NCBI GenBank assembly: GCA_024362935.1
Contig: JANCRA010000003.1
Span: 43,833,291 to 43,897,290 of the forward strand
DNA: 64,000 bases
Reading direction: 5' to 3'
From: Setophaga petechia
Taxonomy: Eukaryota > Chordata > Aves > Passeriformes > Parulidae
Shown here: piece after piece, positions 41,101 to 55,470 of the stretch
How positions within the stretch are numbered: the first letter of the stretch is position 1
Layout of the letters: each line of letters starts with the position of its first letter
Translations under genes and position numbers: made by a program
Notes under the pieces: generated by a model
The model's input: only the letters and a program-made list of their open reading frames with translations
What the model was told of the DNA's origin: nothing
Database searches by the model: none

Positions 41101-44100
41101 TATAACTGGATTTTATTCTAGTTTATATTTGACATCTTTAAATCCTTAAACACATAGTTTATATTTGATTTCTTTAAGGAGGACTTAATATGAAGGTGAA
41201 TGTGTGAGTCCCCAAGTTGTCTAGCTTTTCTGTGATACAACTTGTCATTTTAAGTTAAATTATTTACTAATTTTACTAAGTTTTACATGTTAAAAAAATC
41301 TAAACCAGCTTTAATAATGCTGGGAGACCTCTGTGGGAAGCACAGTGTTGGTAGGTTATCCAAAGAGTTCACAATCTGTTTGGATAAGGATTATGGTATA
41401 GCAGCAGCAGCTGCAGGTGGTGTTACCACAAAATTTTTAAATGCATTAAAATCCATACATCTTGAAAATAAATTTTTTTCCCTGAACTGATTCTAATTAA
41501 CGGGTGAGAGATTTTGACAATCATCTACACTGAGTTGGGGCTGACTAAAATCTGGCATAAGTGACGAAAATGAGCTGCAGAGTTTAGAAAGGTCACTCTG
41601 AAGGTCTCCCTTGTGGCCCACCTACTGTCAGGAGACTATATGTGCACTTTGAGCAGTCCTGTTGGTCTATCTGTAATTTTAGCTGTTCTTCTAACTCAAA
41701 AGTTTTAGTGGTGATAGTGGAAAAATATCTCTTAGCCATAGGCATATTTTAGTTTTCAAACTACTGTGTAGCTGAGTTAGAGAGTGAGTCCATTTGCTAA
41801 TTTTGTCACTGGTGTTAGGTCACCTCACTGTTCTGATGACACAGGAAGAATTAGTCCTTCTTTTCCCTCTGTGTCTGGTGTACTAGGATCACCTTTGTTG
41901 CCCTATACTTCAGCATCCTCAGGGCAATCATATACAAGAAAAGGTAGATTGTCTTTCAGACAGAAGTCTAAATTCTGTCTACAAACTAAAAAAAATAAGT
42001 TAGTGGGTTCACATGCTATTCTTTTGTTAATCCCCCTGCTCTCTACCTCTTTAGCTGAGAACTGCAGTGATTTCTAACTCCAAAGAGCTTTCTTCTCAAT
42101 GTGGGAGATGACTGAGCATATATTCCCTAACACTCCTAAACTTAGTAACTCATTAATTTGAAGTGAAATTTTAACCTTTTCTAAAATTTTATTTTATTAT
42201 ATTCATTATTGTATGAAGATATTTTGCCTCTTACCGAAGATGCTGGATTGACAGATCCAAATCCCAGGGCTGTATAGGCACAGAAATGCACAGCAGGAGG
42301 CTTTGCTGTATGCTTTGGTGCTTTACTAGTGTGTCAAGAGTACTTGATTCTGCACTCCTCTGTAGCCTCTTCCTTCTCTGGGTTTTCTAGGGAGGACATC
42401 AACAATGGTGACTGCTGAAGAAGCTCCCACTCCTGAAATGTAAGCCTAGCTCTGACTTCATCACTCAGTATCTTTTCAAAGGAAAAGAATGACCCATTGT
42501 AACAATATGAAGTGGAAAAGAAAATGTTGAGAGAACCTGTGACTTTGTGCACAGCTATGAATATAACTGGAGAATACTTTCAAAATGTTTTAAAGCTGGA
42601 GGAGGCTGAGAGAATTATTTGTAAGAGTTATAACCTCAAAAGAAAAGGCAGCCAGGGTTGGAAGACCAGTTTTGCAATGCTTGAATGCTATAATTCAGCC
42701 TGTACTCTCTTGTATTAAATTCATGACAACTCAACAGTATTTCAGTGCAGTTTTTTATCAGTTTTAGATTACATCATGCTGTGAATTGCTCTATCTGTTA
42801 GCACTGACCCTTGTAAATCATTTGGTTTGAGGTCTTCAAATGGAAGGCTGTGATGGACTTCAGCATGCAATGTACTCATTTTGTCCTTGAAAATCATTTA
42901 AAAGTAAAGCAGCTGCAATTGCATAGATGTTATTACTTTTCTGAAAGGCTAGATTTACCCCTCTGAATTGTCATTAATTGGATGAAAGCCTTTCATAGAA
43001 AGAATGAGAATGGAGAAAAAATTGTGGGTTCATGCTTGGTGTTGACTGAGGGAGTCATAGAGAGGCTGCATGTCTGAAGAGATGTATAGCTCAAATAATG
43101 ATACAAAGTCATGATGCTTTTAATAAGAGCAACCAGAGCAGCAGAAGTTATGGCTAAATGCTTGTTCCTGCACTTTTATAGCTGAATTTTTTATTCTCAA
43201 TTACTTCAGTTTTGCTTGAATACGTACTTCGTTCCCATTCCTGTTTTCCAAGTGTTGCATGGCTTTGCTTTGAGCTGAGAAGCATTTGCTGTGTTCTGCC
43301 TGATGAGTTGCACTTGTTCATCCATTTCCACTGGGCTGACATTTCTGAGTGAAGGTTCTTTTTGATTTTGAAATTCCTTAGGGACCCTTCAGAAAGTATG
43401 CCTCAAACTGTGAGATAAATGGAAGCTGCTCTGGAAAAAAATGGAAGTAATATTGTGACATGTTAGAGATCATCTTTGGTCTTTACCCACTCTGTTAGCT
43501 AAGAGAAATTCCCACCTGAATCCATTTGGTTTTGCTGAAAATTGATGCGAGATGGAACTGAGCAGATGCAATTATGGAGACAGTGCCCACAAGTAAGGCA
43601 AGGTGGTGGAAGTCGTGTTCTGCTGCTTGCTGAAGGACTAGGGAGATTTCCAAACTGTTTTACCTGTAGAGAAAGAGCACCTTCTTTGCAAAAAGGGCAA
43701 TAAGCATTGCAAAAAATTGCTGAGTTGTCTGTCTCACCCCCACCTCCTTAAATCCGGCCTGGGTGAGGCACTGTGCTTCTTTTGGAGCACGTCCTTGAGT
43801 CAAGGCTGTAGTAAAAGTGTCAGAATTTTTCTTTGATGAGATCTTCCCCAAAACAGAAATGATTATTCCTCAAGAAATCATGGAGCTAAATCACAGCAAA
43901 GTCTGCTTTAAGCATCTGAAATTTGGCATACAGCTAATGCACTACTTTGTTACAATGCCATGTTATGGAAGGGTATGGATTTGTCCCTCTTCTTCGTGCT
44001 GATCTAGGTGTGATCCAGCAAAAATCCAGCTGGTGATGAGGAAAATTGAGCTTACAATTGGAAGTTTCCTGTCAGCACATAACAAAAAAACCCTTATCTA

Positions 44101-47100
44101 AACTCATTACTATGAGCTGAGCTCAGTCATCCTGAGGGCTCTGAATCTGCATTGCCAAAAGAGGGCACATAGGTTGGAACCATTTAATTCCTACCATGCA
44201 CTACAGCTAGAGTTTCAGAAAAGGCCAGGGACTTGGCTTTATTTTATTAGTTGATTTGTTTTGGTGGTCCTAGAAGGTCCTTGACTTTCTCAGACTGGCC
44301 TAGTCAGCCTTTTCTGAAAACAAAACTCTACCAATGCTGTCATTATGTTTTTAAGATCTCAGCCAATTTTCAGGTGCATGAACATAGCAACAGACACAAA
44401 CACATAGATACAGACATATGTATTTCACAACTACTATATACAGAATACAGAACAGGAGGTGCTAGTCTTTTCTTGAAAAAGGCATGCAGCTCTCAGCACT
44501 GCGAGTGTGTTTTTTTTATTTAAACACCAAAAAGCAGAAAAAATTAGGGTCTGTTTCTGACCAAGGAGTATGGAATATGCTCCATTTTATAAAATGTATG
44601 TGCTTGCCCATCAGCTGGCTATTTCTCTAATACCACAAAATAATTAGAAAATTTCTTACCTTTTTTTTTTTTACTGCAATGAGAACTTTTATTTTTGTTG
44701 AATGATTCACTTTTCAGAGCTGTTATTACTTCTTCAGCCTACTGAGTTCACAACAGTAACTGAAATGTCCTCAGACAAACAGATGGGAAAATGGCCTGTA
44801 AGTCTTTATTGTTATAAACGATTTGTAAAACTTTAGGTGTTGAAAGGTAAGAGTAGTTTAAATAAATCTCAACAATGCTGACTCAAAGATTTAAAGCATT
44901 GCTTAAATCCCTTGATTAACCCAGCTTCTCAATATTTGACATGAATCAATAACTCTGAGATGTCTTTTCTGTTCTCTAGCTTTGTAAATATTTACACAGC
45001 CAGTCCCATGAAATATGACATTTAATCCTGTTGAAGTAATTATTTGAATGCTGCATATGAAGAGATATAAAGTATAATAGTTCCAGTGATGCTAGTTAAA
45101 TAATTGGCACTAAGGATGAAATCTGCTGCATTTCTTTTGTCAAAAGCCAGGATTTATACAATATAAATGTGAGTAAATGGAAAGCAAAATCCACTTTCTG
45201 TCCCAAATCTTGGATCAGCTGCTGGAAATGAAGGTTTCTTTATCCTGTCTCATGCCTGGGCCTATGCCTTAGCATTGACAGCAACCTTTTGTTCCAGTTA
45301 AATGAAGTGTTGAGAGCTAGAAGAAAGGCAGTAGTAAAGGGATGGCACCTCTATTAGCTTGTCCTCTGCCTTTCCCTTCTGGGACACACTGTAATGAATG
45401 ATCTCTGCACTCCAGGAAGCAGGAACATGCTCTACCAGGTTTCCAGGACCTGAGGAAGACTTCTGTAGGAATCCCAGAGCAATAGGATTATACCAGCCCT
45501 CCAGACTGTGGCTGGAATTCCTGTTAAGATTTGCAGCAGGTTCGTATTTAAATGATTTAACTTGAGGCACAGTGATATGCTTGTTCCTGTGACGCTGCAC
45601 TTTTAGTCATTGTTTACTGATTCAGTCTGATTCATCTGTGCATTCTGCCAGGTTTTGCAGTTGTAGTCTTTGCCTTTAGGTAGCCCAGCAGTAGAAGGAA
45701 TTGGGAAATAATGAGGAAGCAGAGAAGGATCACAGTGGGACAAGATATTCAGAGTTAGCCTGCAAGAAATCAGAGTTGGGTCTTCCTAAAGAAATGCTCC
45801 ATTCTCATGCAAACTTGGACCTTTCTGTTCTTCTAGGATGGATTCTCATCCTAAGATGGCCTACAATAGCATATTTATTGGTTTTCCTATGGAGCAGTGA
45901 GAAAAAAAGGAGGGTCCAGTTCTCAAATCTATAATAAAGACCTTTTTTTCTTTAAAAATTTTCCAACTGTAATAAAAAATACAATGGGTTTTTACTTTTT
46001 CTTCTGAAAATGTTTTTCAGCTTATTCTGCCTGTTAAAAAGTGGAGGAAATGGTTGATTGTGCAGTAGTAATTCAGGATGTGGGCAAAGATGTTTCTTAA
46101 TTGCTTTATCATGCCAAGCCCCTTCAGAAGCCTTCACTGTACAGAAAGGTCTCCATGCAGAAGTGCTGAAGTGGTGGGCTTGTGTGGCCCAGTTTGATCA
46201 CTGCATAATCCAAGCAGACAGATGCATGCTGCAAAGGACAGTGCTCCACAGAAAAGGTGACATGACAAGTCAGAGAAATTACTCTATTTTCCTGAGTTTA
46301 TGCTTGTAAAGCTCTTAGGAGGTATTTTGACCAATATACCCACAAATATGTATAATTCTGGCTAGGAAAAATCCAGATGATTGCATTTGTGTTACTAATG
46401 GAATATTCTTCAGTTTTATTTACATATTGTGTTGTGTTGCTTCTCTTATTGATTATTTCTCCCCTCTGAACCCTAGGCTGAATAGCATCTACAGAATGCT
46501 GCTTGTATTTAGGGGTGTACTTTCAGGTACTTTGGGATTGAAAAAAAGATGTCTCCAAACAACAGTTTGCATTTTCAGGTACACCTGAAAGTTTTGAGTG
46601 CCCAAGAGATTTGAGGGGATTTGGTCCAATTGGAAATCAGGCTAGAGATAATATATCAAAGTATAAATTAAAACTTTCAAAGATGAAAATATCAAACTAA
46701 TTATCTTGGTTAAGAAAAAATAAAATCTTTTGCTTAGTCTGGGTAATTAATGTTAATGTGTAGATATCAAGTTACCAAGTACATAAAATAGTAATGGGAC
46801 AAATTAAGAGAGGAGCTTTAATGTGCATAGACATTTGCTCAGTCAACCAAAGTTCCTAAAGGCTCAGCTGCAAGTCTAGAAAACATAAACACTGATGTCT
46901 AAAATAGGAAATATTATTTTTGATTTTTTTTCTCCATTTTGTGTTTTACCACAGAGCCAAATGAAAAAAAAAAGGCTGCAGGTAATGGTCATGGAGTGCT
47001 TGAAGGGCATCTGCCATCCCTCATCACAAAGTGAAGGTATGTCAGACACTTCTAGCTGCAAAACATACATGCAGGAATCACTGTGGGTTTCAGCTGTGAG

Positions 47101-48980
47101 GACTAAGTGATCTGACCAATCTTTTCTGTATCTATTGTTCATAATAATTATTTGTAGTTAAAAGAAGGAGTAATTTGAGGAATGGTTGATTTGGGGTTTC
47201 TTTTCCCCCTTAGGTGCAGAGCAGAACTCGGAATTCTCATGGCAAAAAAAGGCCAGAGAGCAGATGAGGTGAGATGACAGATTGGGGTAAGACACGAGCA
47301 GCCAGCTCACAACAAGCGAGTTCATTGCGTGACAATCTTCCTGCTCTTCCCTAGGGAGTCAGCAGAAGGGTTCAAGAAGGAGCAGATGGAAACAGCTGCC
47401 AACAGATGAGTACTGGAATGGATTCAAGCCACACTTGCTGGAACTTGAGAGTTTGTTGTGGCCTGAGCTTTCCCAACCACAGGTATCTATGATTTGGAAC
47501 CAGGCAGCTGTCAGTCAGTTCTTATTTATGAGGACCAGAAAAAAACTCCACTGTTGTCCCATAGTGTGGGGAATCTTTTAAGCTGTGGCTGCAGATAGTA
47601 CTAAAGATAAAAGAGCCCTACTAAGATATTTTTCATGAATGTGTCTATCTCATAGTGCATTCACTTAAAATGTTTTTTCTCTTGACCTTGAGCTGAGATT
47701 TAACAGGTGGGTGAAAGATAAATTTAGGAAGGCCAGTGACGCAATGCTGACACTTTTATGTCTTCTTGCATAATTTTGAGTATACCATGAAGAATAATAA
47801 ATGGCAAAAGCTAAAGTGTCCTTGGCAAACAAACAAACAGAATAGCACCCTGTGATATTTTTACCTTTGTTTCCCCTTACCACACACAGTTTTTACTCCC
47901 ACAGAGCTTGAAATATTAACCCAGCATGTTAATTTATTTCTTCCAGAGTTGCCCTGACCATTGCATTTAACATCTCTCTTGGAAGTACTTCAAACCAAGT
48001 GGCTGGCTCCATCTCTAGCTTTGTTAATTAGGCACATTACTTCTTTGCTTTATTTCTCATCGCTTAATGTAATTGGCATTTGTGAAGCTTTTGAAAGGCA
48101 TGTTTGGGACTACATTTTGTGCAGCTGGCTTTCAACTGCAAGCTGTTTCAAGTGTGTAGTTCTGCAGAGGACAGCCTTTGAGAGCCTAGAGCATGAGTGC
48201 CTAGCACATACCCGCTTCCTTTCCAGAGGGAACAAAGGGATGTGAGTGTGACCTGTCCCATACAAAGGAACACGTGTGACACATGAACCCCCTTGCATCC
48301 ATTTGTATTTCCATGCCATTAGATTTGTAATGAGAGCATTACGTGCCCTGGATGGAGAATGAGTCTCCCTTTACAAGCTGTTGTATAAATGCTTTGCTCT
48401 CTGATGCTCTTCATCCTGAACTTTAGTCCATACATAGGGATGCCTTGCCATATAAACAAAAGGGGTTTTTTCCATAAAAATGCATCTTTGAGCATCCAAA
48501 CTCAAACCATGAGCTTGTACTTGCTGTAATAATCCCAGTATGCTGTGCCAACTGCCAGCAAGACTGATGAATTTACACTGGCTAGGAATTCAATTCATTG
48601 ATTTCAATTGTTGTCGTGTGAAATGTTGCTCTCTACCTGAGCTGAGAAAGAGTTAGATGTGAGAGTTTAGGGGGGGAAAAAGGAATGTATATACTAATAA
48701 AAGATGTGGAAGTCCTGTTTTTCATGGAAATGCTGCCCTCCGGTGGCCTGGAGAAAAGCTTACACACTGCTTGTTTGTTCAATGATGTACTTTCACACTG
48801 CAGCAAGCAGCAGCTCTCAAATGTGGATTGTCTAGGCTCCTGCCTCAGGAAACTCGCAGGTGCCACAAAAACAAGTTTAAAAATTCAGAACAAAACGATA
48901 TTGTTTCATTTTGTTTAGCATTCAGAAGTAGAGCATTGGTCTGAAAGAAAGGAATGTTGTGTGGCCAAAGTATAAAGGGA

Positions 48981-49545
48981 ATCATAGAATGGTTGGGTTG
49001 GAAGGGATCATAAAGATCACCTTGTTCCAACCTCTCTGCTATGGAAAGGGACACCTCTCACTAGACCAGGTTGCTCAGAGCTCCATGCAGCCTGGCCTCG
49101 AGCACTTCCAGAGATGGGACATCCACAATTTCTCTGGGCAACCTGTGCCAGTGTCTCACCACTCTCACAGGAAAGAATTTCTTCCTAATACCTAATCTAA
49201 ACCTACTCTCTTTCAGTTTGAAGGCATTCCCTTTTGTCCTGTCACTACATGGTCTCTTTAATAGCCTCTCCTCATCTTTCTTATATTTTCCCTTCAGGTG
49301 CTGGAAAGCCACCCTGAAACCTTCTCTTTTCTAGGCTAAACAATCCCAACTCTCTCAGCCTTTCCTCATAGGAGAGGTGCTCCATCCCTCTGATCATCTT
49401 GGTGGCCTCCTCTGGACTCACCCCAACAGGTCAATATCCCTTCTGTGCTGAGAACCCAGAGCTGGAGGCACAGCTCCAGGTGGGATCTCACCAGAGCAGA
49501 GTAGAGGGGAAAATCACCTCCCTTGGTCTAGTGGCCAAGATTTGT
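48981..49545 (-). mobile_element. CR1 LINE retrotransposon, 5'-truncated copy
   Basis: The left end reads ATCATAGAATGGTTGGGTTG, the reverse complement of the CR1 3' terminus (ATTCTATGAT-type tail), so the element points leftward. A short 3' UTR (48981-49060) follows the end of ORF2. On the minus strand from about 49312 to 49063, the C-terminal ORF2 peptide is readable, with the segments KLKESRFRLGIRKKFF, HWHRLPREIVDVPSLEV and LSNLV before TAG. These match the CR1 reverse-transcriptase tail. Further upstream, sequence typical of CR1 continues to about 49545 before similarity fades, so this is a dead, truncated copy. The right edge is approximate. Confidence 0.9.
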
Positions 49546-50260
49546 GCCCTACTGAGGGACTTTGTCACCAGAGAATGTCATTGTGATCCTGCTGTCATCT
49601 GCAGTTCCTCTGCATCTCCCCACCTGCCTTCTTGGCAAGCAGCCTGTCTCCCTCAGGACCACTGCTCTCAGCACAGGTCCTACAATGCATTCAAAGACCT
49701 TCCATTTTCTCCTGCCTTTTGTCTTTATTTTTCACCTAAAGAAAAATAGAGTGGTGCCCCAGAATTTGTCTAGCAATAAAAAAAGCCAAAACCCAACCAA
49801 CCATACTAATCTTACCATTTTTTTCTCTCTGTTTTTGTAGAAGGTTCTTAGTAGGGTGGAAATTGGGTTTTCCAATATATTTTTCTTGATGCTTCTAATG
49901 TATGGGCCTCTAGGTGCTGTCTGAAGACTGTGACTATCTTTGCTGTTTCTGCACCAACAAACCTGACATGATGGAAAGATGATTAAACAGAACATGGAGT
50001 TCACCAAGCAATGATATGAGGAAGAAATGTAGTTAATATTTTTCCCAGCAGATGTGGCTGTTGGACCAGAAAAGACTCAAGGTCAGTTGAGGTGGGTTAG
50101 GGAGAACTGTGGAGATTGGGGGACCCCTTTTACTGCCATGGATATGCAGCACTAGGAGGTAACTGTGCTGGCAGGCTTCTGAGTGAATCTGACTCCCAAC
50201 AAAAAACCCCAACATCCCAAAGAAAATTGCAACCTCCCTCAGTCATGTGATTAAGTGGGT

Positions 50261-50303
50261 GTTAGAGTTTTTAGTAAATTGTCTGTTAGAGTTTTTAGTA
50301 AAT
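50261..50303. repeat. Small tandem duplication, 23-bp period
   Basis: GTTAGAGTTTTTAGTAAATT occurs at 50261-50280 and again at 50284-50303, followed by a partial third TTTAGTAAAT. Replication slippage is the likely origin. Confidence 0.9.
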
Positions 50304-53239
50304 TTTTAGTAAATAGTTACAGCATTTGCCTTGCTATTGATAAATGTGAGGCTATGCATTATTACATAAATAGCAGAGCTGTTGATGTTGCTAAGATGCC
50401 TGTAGATGATAAAAGTTATTGCTGTTATAGTAAGAAAATGTGAATTCAGTGCCATGTTGACTGTATTATTGGGAAACCCCTGAGGTTTTCTATCATCCCG
50501 TGGTTACAGGATAGATCAGTTTTCACCATTAGCTTACAGTGTTAAATCTTTATTCACAAGTGGCTGTGTATGCAAAATGTAGGTTTCTGGGTCTACAGGG
50601 AAATTTCTGGATTCCTTGTACTGACCCAAGTGGCTCTGTCAGATGTGTTCCTAATTCCTGCTGGGTCCTGGGAGGGAAAGGCCTATCTGACAGCTCTTCT
50701 GTATTATGCTAGGCACCATCCCCTCCCTTGTTAGCCCTGAAATGTCAAGATGGAAAGGTCTCCACTTTAATGACATTCCCAGTTGCACAACAAGCCTGTT
50801 GAGAAGGGAGCATGCTGCATCCATCAAGGAGAGGAGGTCATGGCTGTTCAACAGTTTTACTAGAAAACCAGTGATTTGAGAGGCTGAGGGAGGGTGAGCT
50901 GATAGTAAATAGTGCTTAATGAGGTACTTGGATGTGCCTCCCAAGATGATCTCCAGGTCATGCTGTCAGAGATTTGCACTCTGACTCTACACAGGCCTTT
51001 TTACCTACTGCTTGTGAAGCCAAGATTGCCACATGCAAGTTATGTGAAATGACCTTCATACCATCTCCTGCTATCACAGGCTCCGTGTCAGCCACTCATT
51101 TAGGAACTGTTGCAGGCTTTCAGCGCTATTATGGGGGCAGGTTCGCAGGTTCTGGATGGTACTTTGAAGATCAGGTGAGCACTAAAGCCTGGCAGCTTGT
51201 TCAGAGGCTTGTGCTCAGGGGGATCGGCACATCTGAGAGTGTTGTGACAGAAATGGGTCAGTGACCAGAGCATGAGCAAAGGGTCACAGCAGGGAGTTTG
51301 TCCTGGCTTTGCATTGCTACCTGAACACTATCCCAGACAGTATTATGTGCAGTAGCCTGAAAATATTCCTACTGAAGCTGGAAATATTCCTACTGATTTC
51401 AAGGAAATTTTTAAACAAAAATGAAATAGTAATTAATTCATTCATCACAATTCATGAGGTATAAGGTACAAAGGTTTCCTTGTGTGTTTTGGATGTAGTT
51501 CTTCTGAAGATGGCAGTTTTGGCTCTTTGCATATTTTGAACCTTTTAAATATCTTCGCAAAATGTAAGATGTAAAATGAAAACTGCTTTTCTGTCCACTT
51601 TCAAAGGGTTTTTTTTAAGGTCTTTATCTTGAGTTGAAAGTGACAAGTCATTTTAGAAGAGCAGTATCTGGTGTGAAGAAACTGCCAATTTAATATATCT
51701 TTAATATATTTAGATACAGATAATAAAACCTTTTTGAAGAGAAAACAGATACCAAGGATAGTTCATATATCTTTTACCTAAAATTGAATGTTTGAATGTG
51801 AAATACTTCTGTAGCAGTATTGCTATGATAATGCAGGCAATGGTGTTTAACATTGTTATTTGCAATTTTATTGCAGTTTGTTGTGGAATATTGAAAGTAG
51901 GAAAAAGATCCTCTTCGTTTTCATACTGTCAAATGATCTGATGAAATGTAAAATTGGAGCATTTATTACATGTAAGTGAGATATAAATTTATTCCTCTTC
52001 ACTTTTTCCATAGCAGTGGTTTGGGTGCGATAAACCAGTAATACTGAGTTTGTCATGCAGTGCTCTCTTAAGCTACCAAATCAAATCAAGTATTCCTAAA
52101 ATGTGCACTTATCATTATGTTTAAAGACAGCTACTTTCCTTTATGTGTTTGTATCTGTATGACTTTCCCTGTGGAGGCAGTGTTCCTTAGGAAACATCAT
52201 ATTGAACTGGAAAGCTTATGTGACATAAACTTTCAGACTATCAGTGTGTGTTTGGAGCCCATGCAGGAGTATTTCTGTAGACCAAGGTAGGCTGCACTTT
52301 GTCTTATAGGATCAACCCAAAAATGCCTAAATTCATCTTCAGGAGTCCAATTTAAGACCCAAAGTTTGTATATATTGGATCAGTCTTGCATATGCTCCTT
52401 GGCTGTGTCAGAACTAAAGCTCTGAATCCAAATATTACTAACCCCAAAATATTTACTCATAGACTGGGATATATTTCTATCAGTTACATGCTGTCCTCTT
52501 CATGCACAAGGCTTTGTTTTAAATATATTTATTACCTTAGAAATAAACAGGAAGAGATGACACAAGGGAACAATTTTCCTTATCTAAGTAAAAAATAAAT
52601 ATATTTGTAACCTAAACATGTATTTATCAGTGCTGATGCCCTTTGGCCTTACTCCAGTGAACCTTTCTCACTGACATCAATGGGAGAAAGATGGTCTCTG
52701 CATAGGAAACCTATGAATATTTTTTCCTCATCATCCATCTATCCATCTATTTTGGGATGTGCTAAATGCCTGTTCTCTGTTGTAACATTAACATCAGTAT
52801 GTGGAAACTTGGGTGGCTAAAATAAATCAGTGAAATGCAATATACATGACTTCACATGGAACTGCATGTACATTGTTGAGCACAAGTGCCCTGTGCCCGC
52901 TCTGCCATGCCAGCCCTACAGCCAGGTACCCCCCATTGTGTCCCTCAGAAGTGGGGTGCAAGCAGTGCAGGCATGAACTCTGTGCTGCCAGCATGTCCAG
53001 GGCCTCTGTCATTATGTGAGCTGCCAAAAATACCTTTGGTCGCCATTTAATGGCAGTAAAATTGATGCTTTTACCAGCCTCAGATTATGGGGATTAAAAG
53101 ATCTTTAGTATTTCACAAAAGCATTTTTTTGAATCTTTAGCATTGTGGGCCTTATTTGGCCTGATTTCATTGCTGGAGGCAATGAAAATTTTATTGATGA
53201 TGTGTGAGGTCCTGATTTTTGAGGCAACTGTCTCTCCTT

Positions 53240-53283
53240 AGCTTTTATAAAGGATACTTTATAAAGGAAAGCTTTTATAAAGG
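53240..53283. repeat. Short local repeat, AGCTTTTATAAAGG
   Basis: AGCTTTTATAAAGG at 53240 and 53270, with a related CTTTATAAAGGA between them, gives two copies 30 bp apart. Likely slippage. Confidence 0.85.
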
Positions 53284-54841
53284 CTTCCAACTAACCTGGG
53301 CTATTTTTCCAACCTTAGTTAAGACCCTCCTGATTCATGATGGTATGAATTAGCACATTCTCAAATTAGTTTGATTTTTATTTTTAATGGAAAAATGAAA
53401 GGGGTAAGCTCAATCTTTATGGGCTGGAGTGTTTTCTGCCCACAGGGAGTCAGTGGGAGACCTTTACAAAGTCGGACTTTGATGAAGATGATGAGTGGCT
53501 AGTCCTGCCTCAGAGTCTCCTCTGATCCATGGGAGCCTGGGCTGCTCCATAGAATGGTCCCATGCCTCGACACTGATTTATCATCCACCATGACCCCAAG
53601 CTCATGGATGAGGAAGGAATACCCATGGCTGCTACCATCCCTGCCCCTCTGGTTTCAGAAAAATCACCAAGCTTGGAGCATGACTGCCCCAGGAAGAAAG
53701 GGAAGTAACTGCATTGCTCTGCTCAACACATGGCAGCTTGCCCCTCTCCTCTCCACAGAACATTGATCTTCAAGGCCATACATGATTAAAGGAGTGGGAG
53801 ACATTCCCTGGAATTAGCTGTTCCCTCTTTCTTTTTCCTGCTTAAGGTAAGAGCTGCACAAACTCTATAACAGTCACCTAACAGAGAACACAATGACTAG
53901 TCTGTCATCAAGTATTTAGGGATGATGATGATACCTAGATTGGTTTTCAGTGTGCTTTTTGTTTTTATTTTACTGTGATGTTTCTACAAAATCCATAAAT
54001 CATAGGGATATGATAAGAAACAGGTCATAGTTGCTGGTTATTCTTGTCCAGATGCACAGAAACCCTGATTGTTACTTTCCAATGACAACCAGCTCAGGGC
54101 TAAACATTTTTCAGTTGCACAGCCAGCTTTCAAGGTTACACATAGATACTGAATGAAACAGAGCCCACTGGTTATTTTTAGAGAGGCTCTAAACAAGAAG
54201 CAAATCCCTGGAGCAGTGGTGCCAGAGATGCATAAAGTTCAAATCCAAATTAAAACTGCCTATCTTTGGCCTACATTCCAACTTGAACTTGAGGAAAACT
54301 GTGATCTGTGACTTGAACTTTATGACAAAAACTCCTTTGCAACTAGTTTCTAATACCTGGGAATACATGAACTTAGCACAAACACTTGAAAAATAGAACT
54401 TAAATGAAAAATGTAAACACTTGTCCCAAAATGTAGTACCTGTTCTTGTGAGTTTTGTATGAGGTTTCAGTAGCTACACTGGAATTTGGAAAATCTCATT
54501 TTTTGTGATTCTTAGTTTCAACACACCTTTGTAAGATCAAGCGCTCCAATGTAATTGTAAATTTTGGGGGCAGGAGGAGAAACATGCTTATTTATTGATC
54601 CCTCTAATAATGACCTGTGATGCTCAGGTCTAGCTTTAGCAGTGACCACAACAGAATTTGAAGAAAGGAGACCCTGTGATAGCAGCATATTCATGCAAAG
54701 TAGTGCAACTGAGGCATGTTCTTGATTTCTTTGCTGAATCAGAGCCTGTATCTTCTTCCTGCCAAGGCAGAGATCTAATACCACTCCTAAATGCACTAGT
54801 AATTCTAGAAGCACTAACGAAAGTCAAGATAACACCACAGA

Positions 54842-55470
54842 TTTTATAAATAAGGGTCTTTATTTAGAATACTGTTGAAAACATTCTTGGCAACCACATC
54901 GTATAAATATATAAAGTTAAAGTTTGACACAACAAACCAAGCAATATTAAATATTTTTAAATTTTTCCCCTTTTTAAGTTTTTGGTTTTTTCTTTTTTTT
55001 AAATTTATTTATTTTGCTCTTTTTTCTTTATTTTCTTCTTTTTTTTTTTTTTTTTGAAAGCAACTCTTATTTACAATTATACAAAAGTTTTATAAAAAAT
55101 GGTCCACAACCTTATTTTGGCCAGAACAGGAATAATAGGAAGGATCTATCATGCCTCTACTGCTGTAGATTTCTATTTTCCTCCACATTCAAGAGCCAGC
55201 TTCCTATTCCCCACGGCCTGGATTAAACATCGGCCATTTCATGGTATACAATTTTATCTCTAGATGTATTAAATAACTTTAGTTTAACAACCAATAAATA
55301 ACTATGTGTACTTTGAAGTGATACAGGTTTGCAAAGTTAGTTGAAGGAATTTTCAGTGATATTTTAAAATTGGAACAAGTCTTAAGAAGCCTTTTCAACC
55401 TTAGAAGGCAGGTCTGAAGCAAGGCCAAACGGAGCAAATTGGTTTTGGTGCAGTCCAGCTGGAGGGGTCC
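54842..55470 (-). other. MYOD1: MYOD1 3' untranslated region and candidate polyadenylation sites (approximate end)
   Basis: AT-rich sequence directly after the stop codon. Candidate poly(A) signals on the minus strand are a variant AATAAG at 55071-55066, AATAAA at 55032-55027, 55013-55008 and 55009-55004, and AATAAA at 54864-54859. A 17-base A run (55055-55039) lies between the first two. The true end cannot be chosen from sequence alone; the limit given uses the most distal signal. Confidence 0.55.
55039..55055. repeat. Poly(T) run, 17 bases, downstream of MYOD1
   Basis: Reads as an A run on the MYOD1 sense strand, 11 nt after the variant signal AATAAG (55071-55066). It could prime oligo-dT falsely and blur mapping of the mRNA end. 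Confidence 0.9.

Larger units (their letters stand above)
38701..54841. other. KCNC1-MYOD1 intergenic spacer
   Basis: About 16 kb of mostly AT-rich DNA between the KCNC1 CpG island and the MYOD1 3' end. It holds the CR1 copy at 48.98-49.55 kb, a small tandem duplication at 50.26 kb and short repeats. A purine-rich, moderately GC-rich stretch lies at about 39.0-40.5 kb. No open frame in it resembles a known family. Regulatory elements for either gene may lie here but none could be identified. Confidence 0.8.

Noticed and set aside
49399..49840. Plus-strand open frames of 92-116 codons next to the CR1 copy
   Set aside because: The first is largely antisense CR1 sequence; the others end in low-complexity sequence and resemble nothing known.
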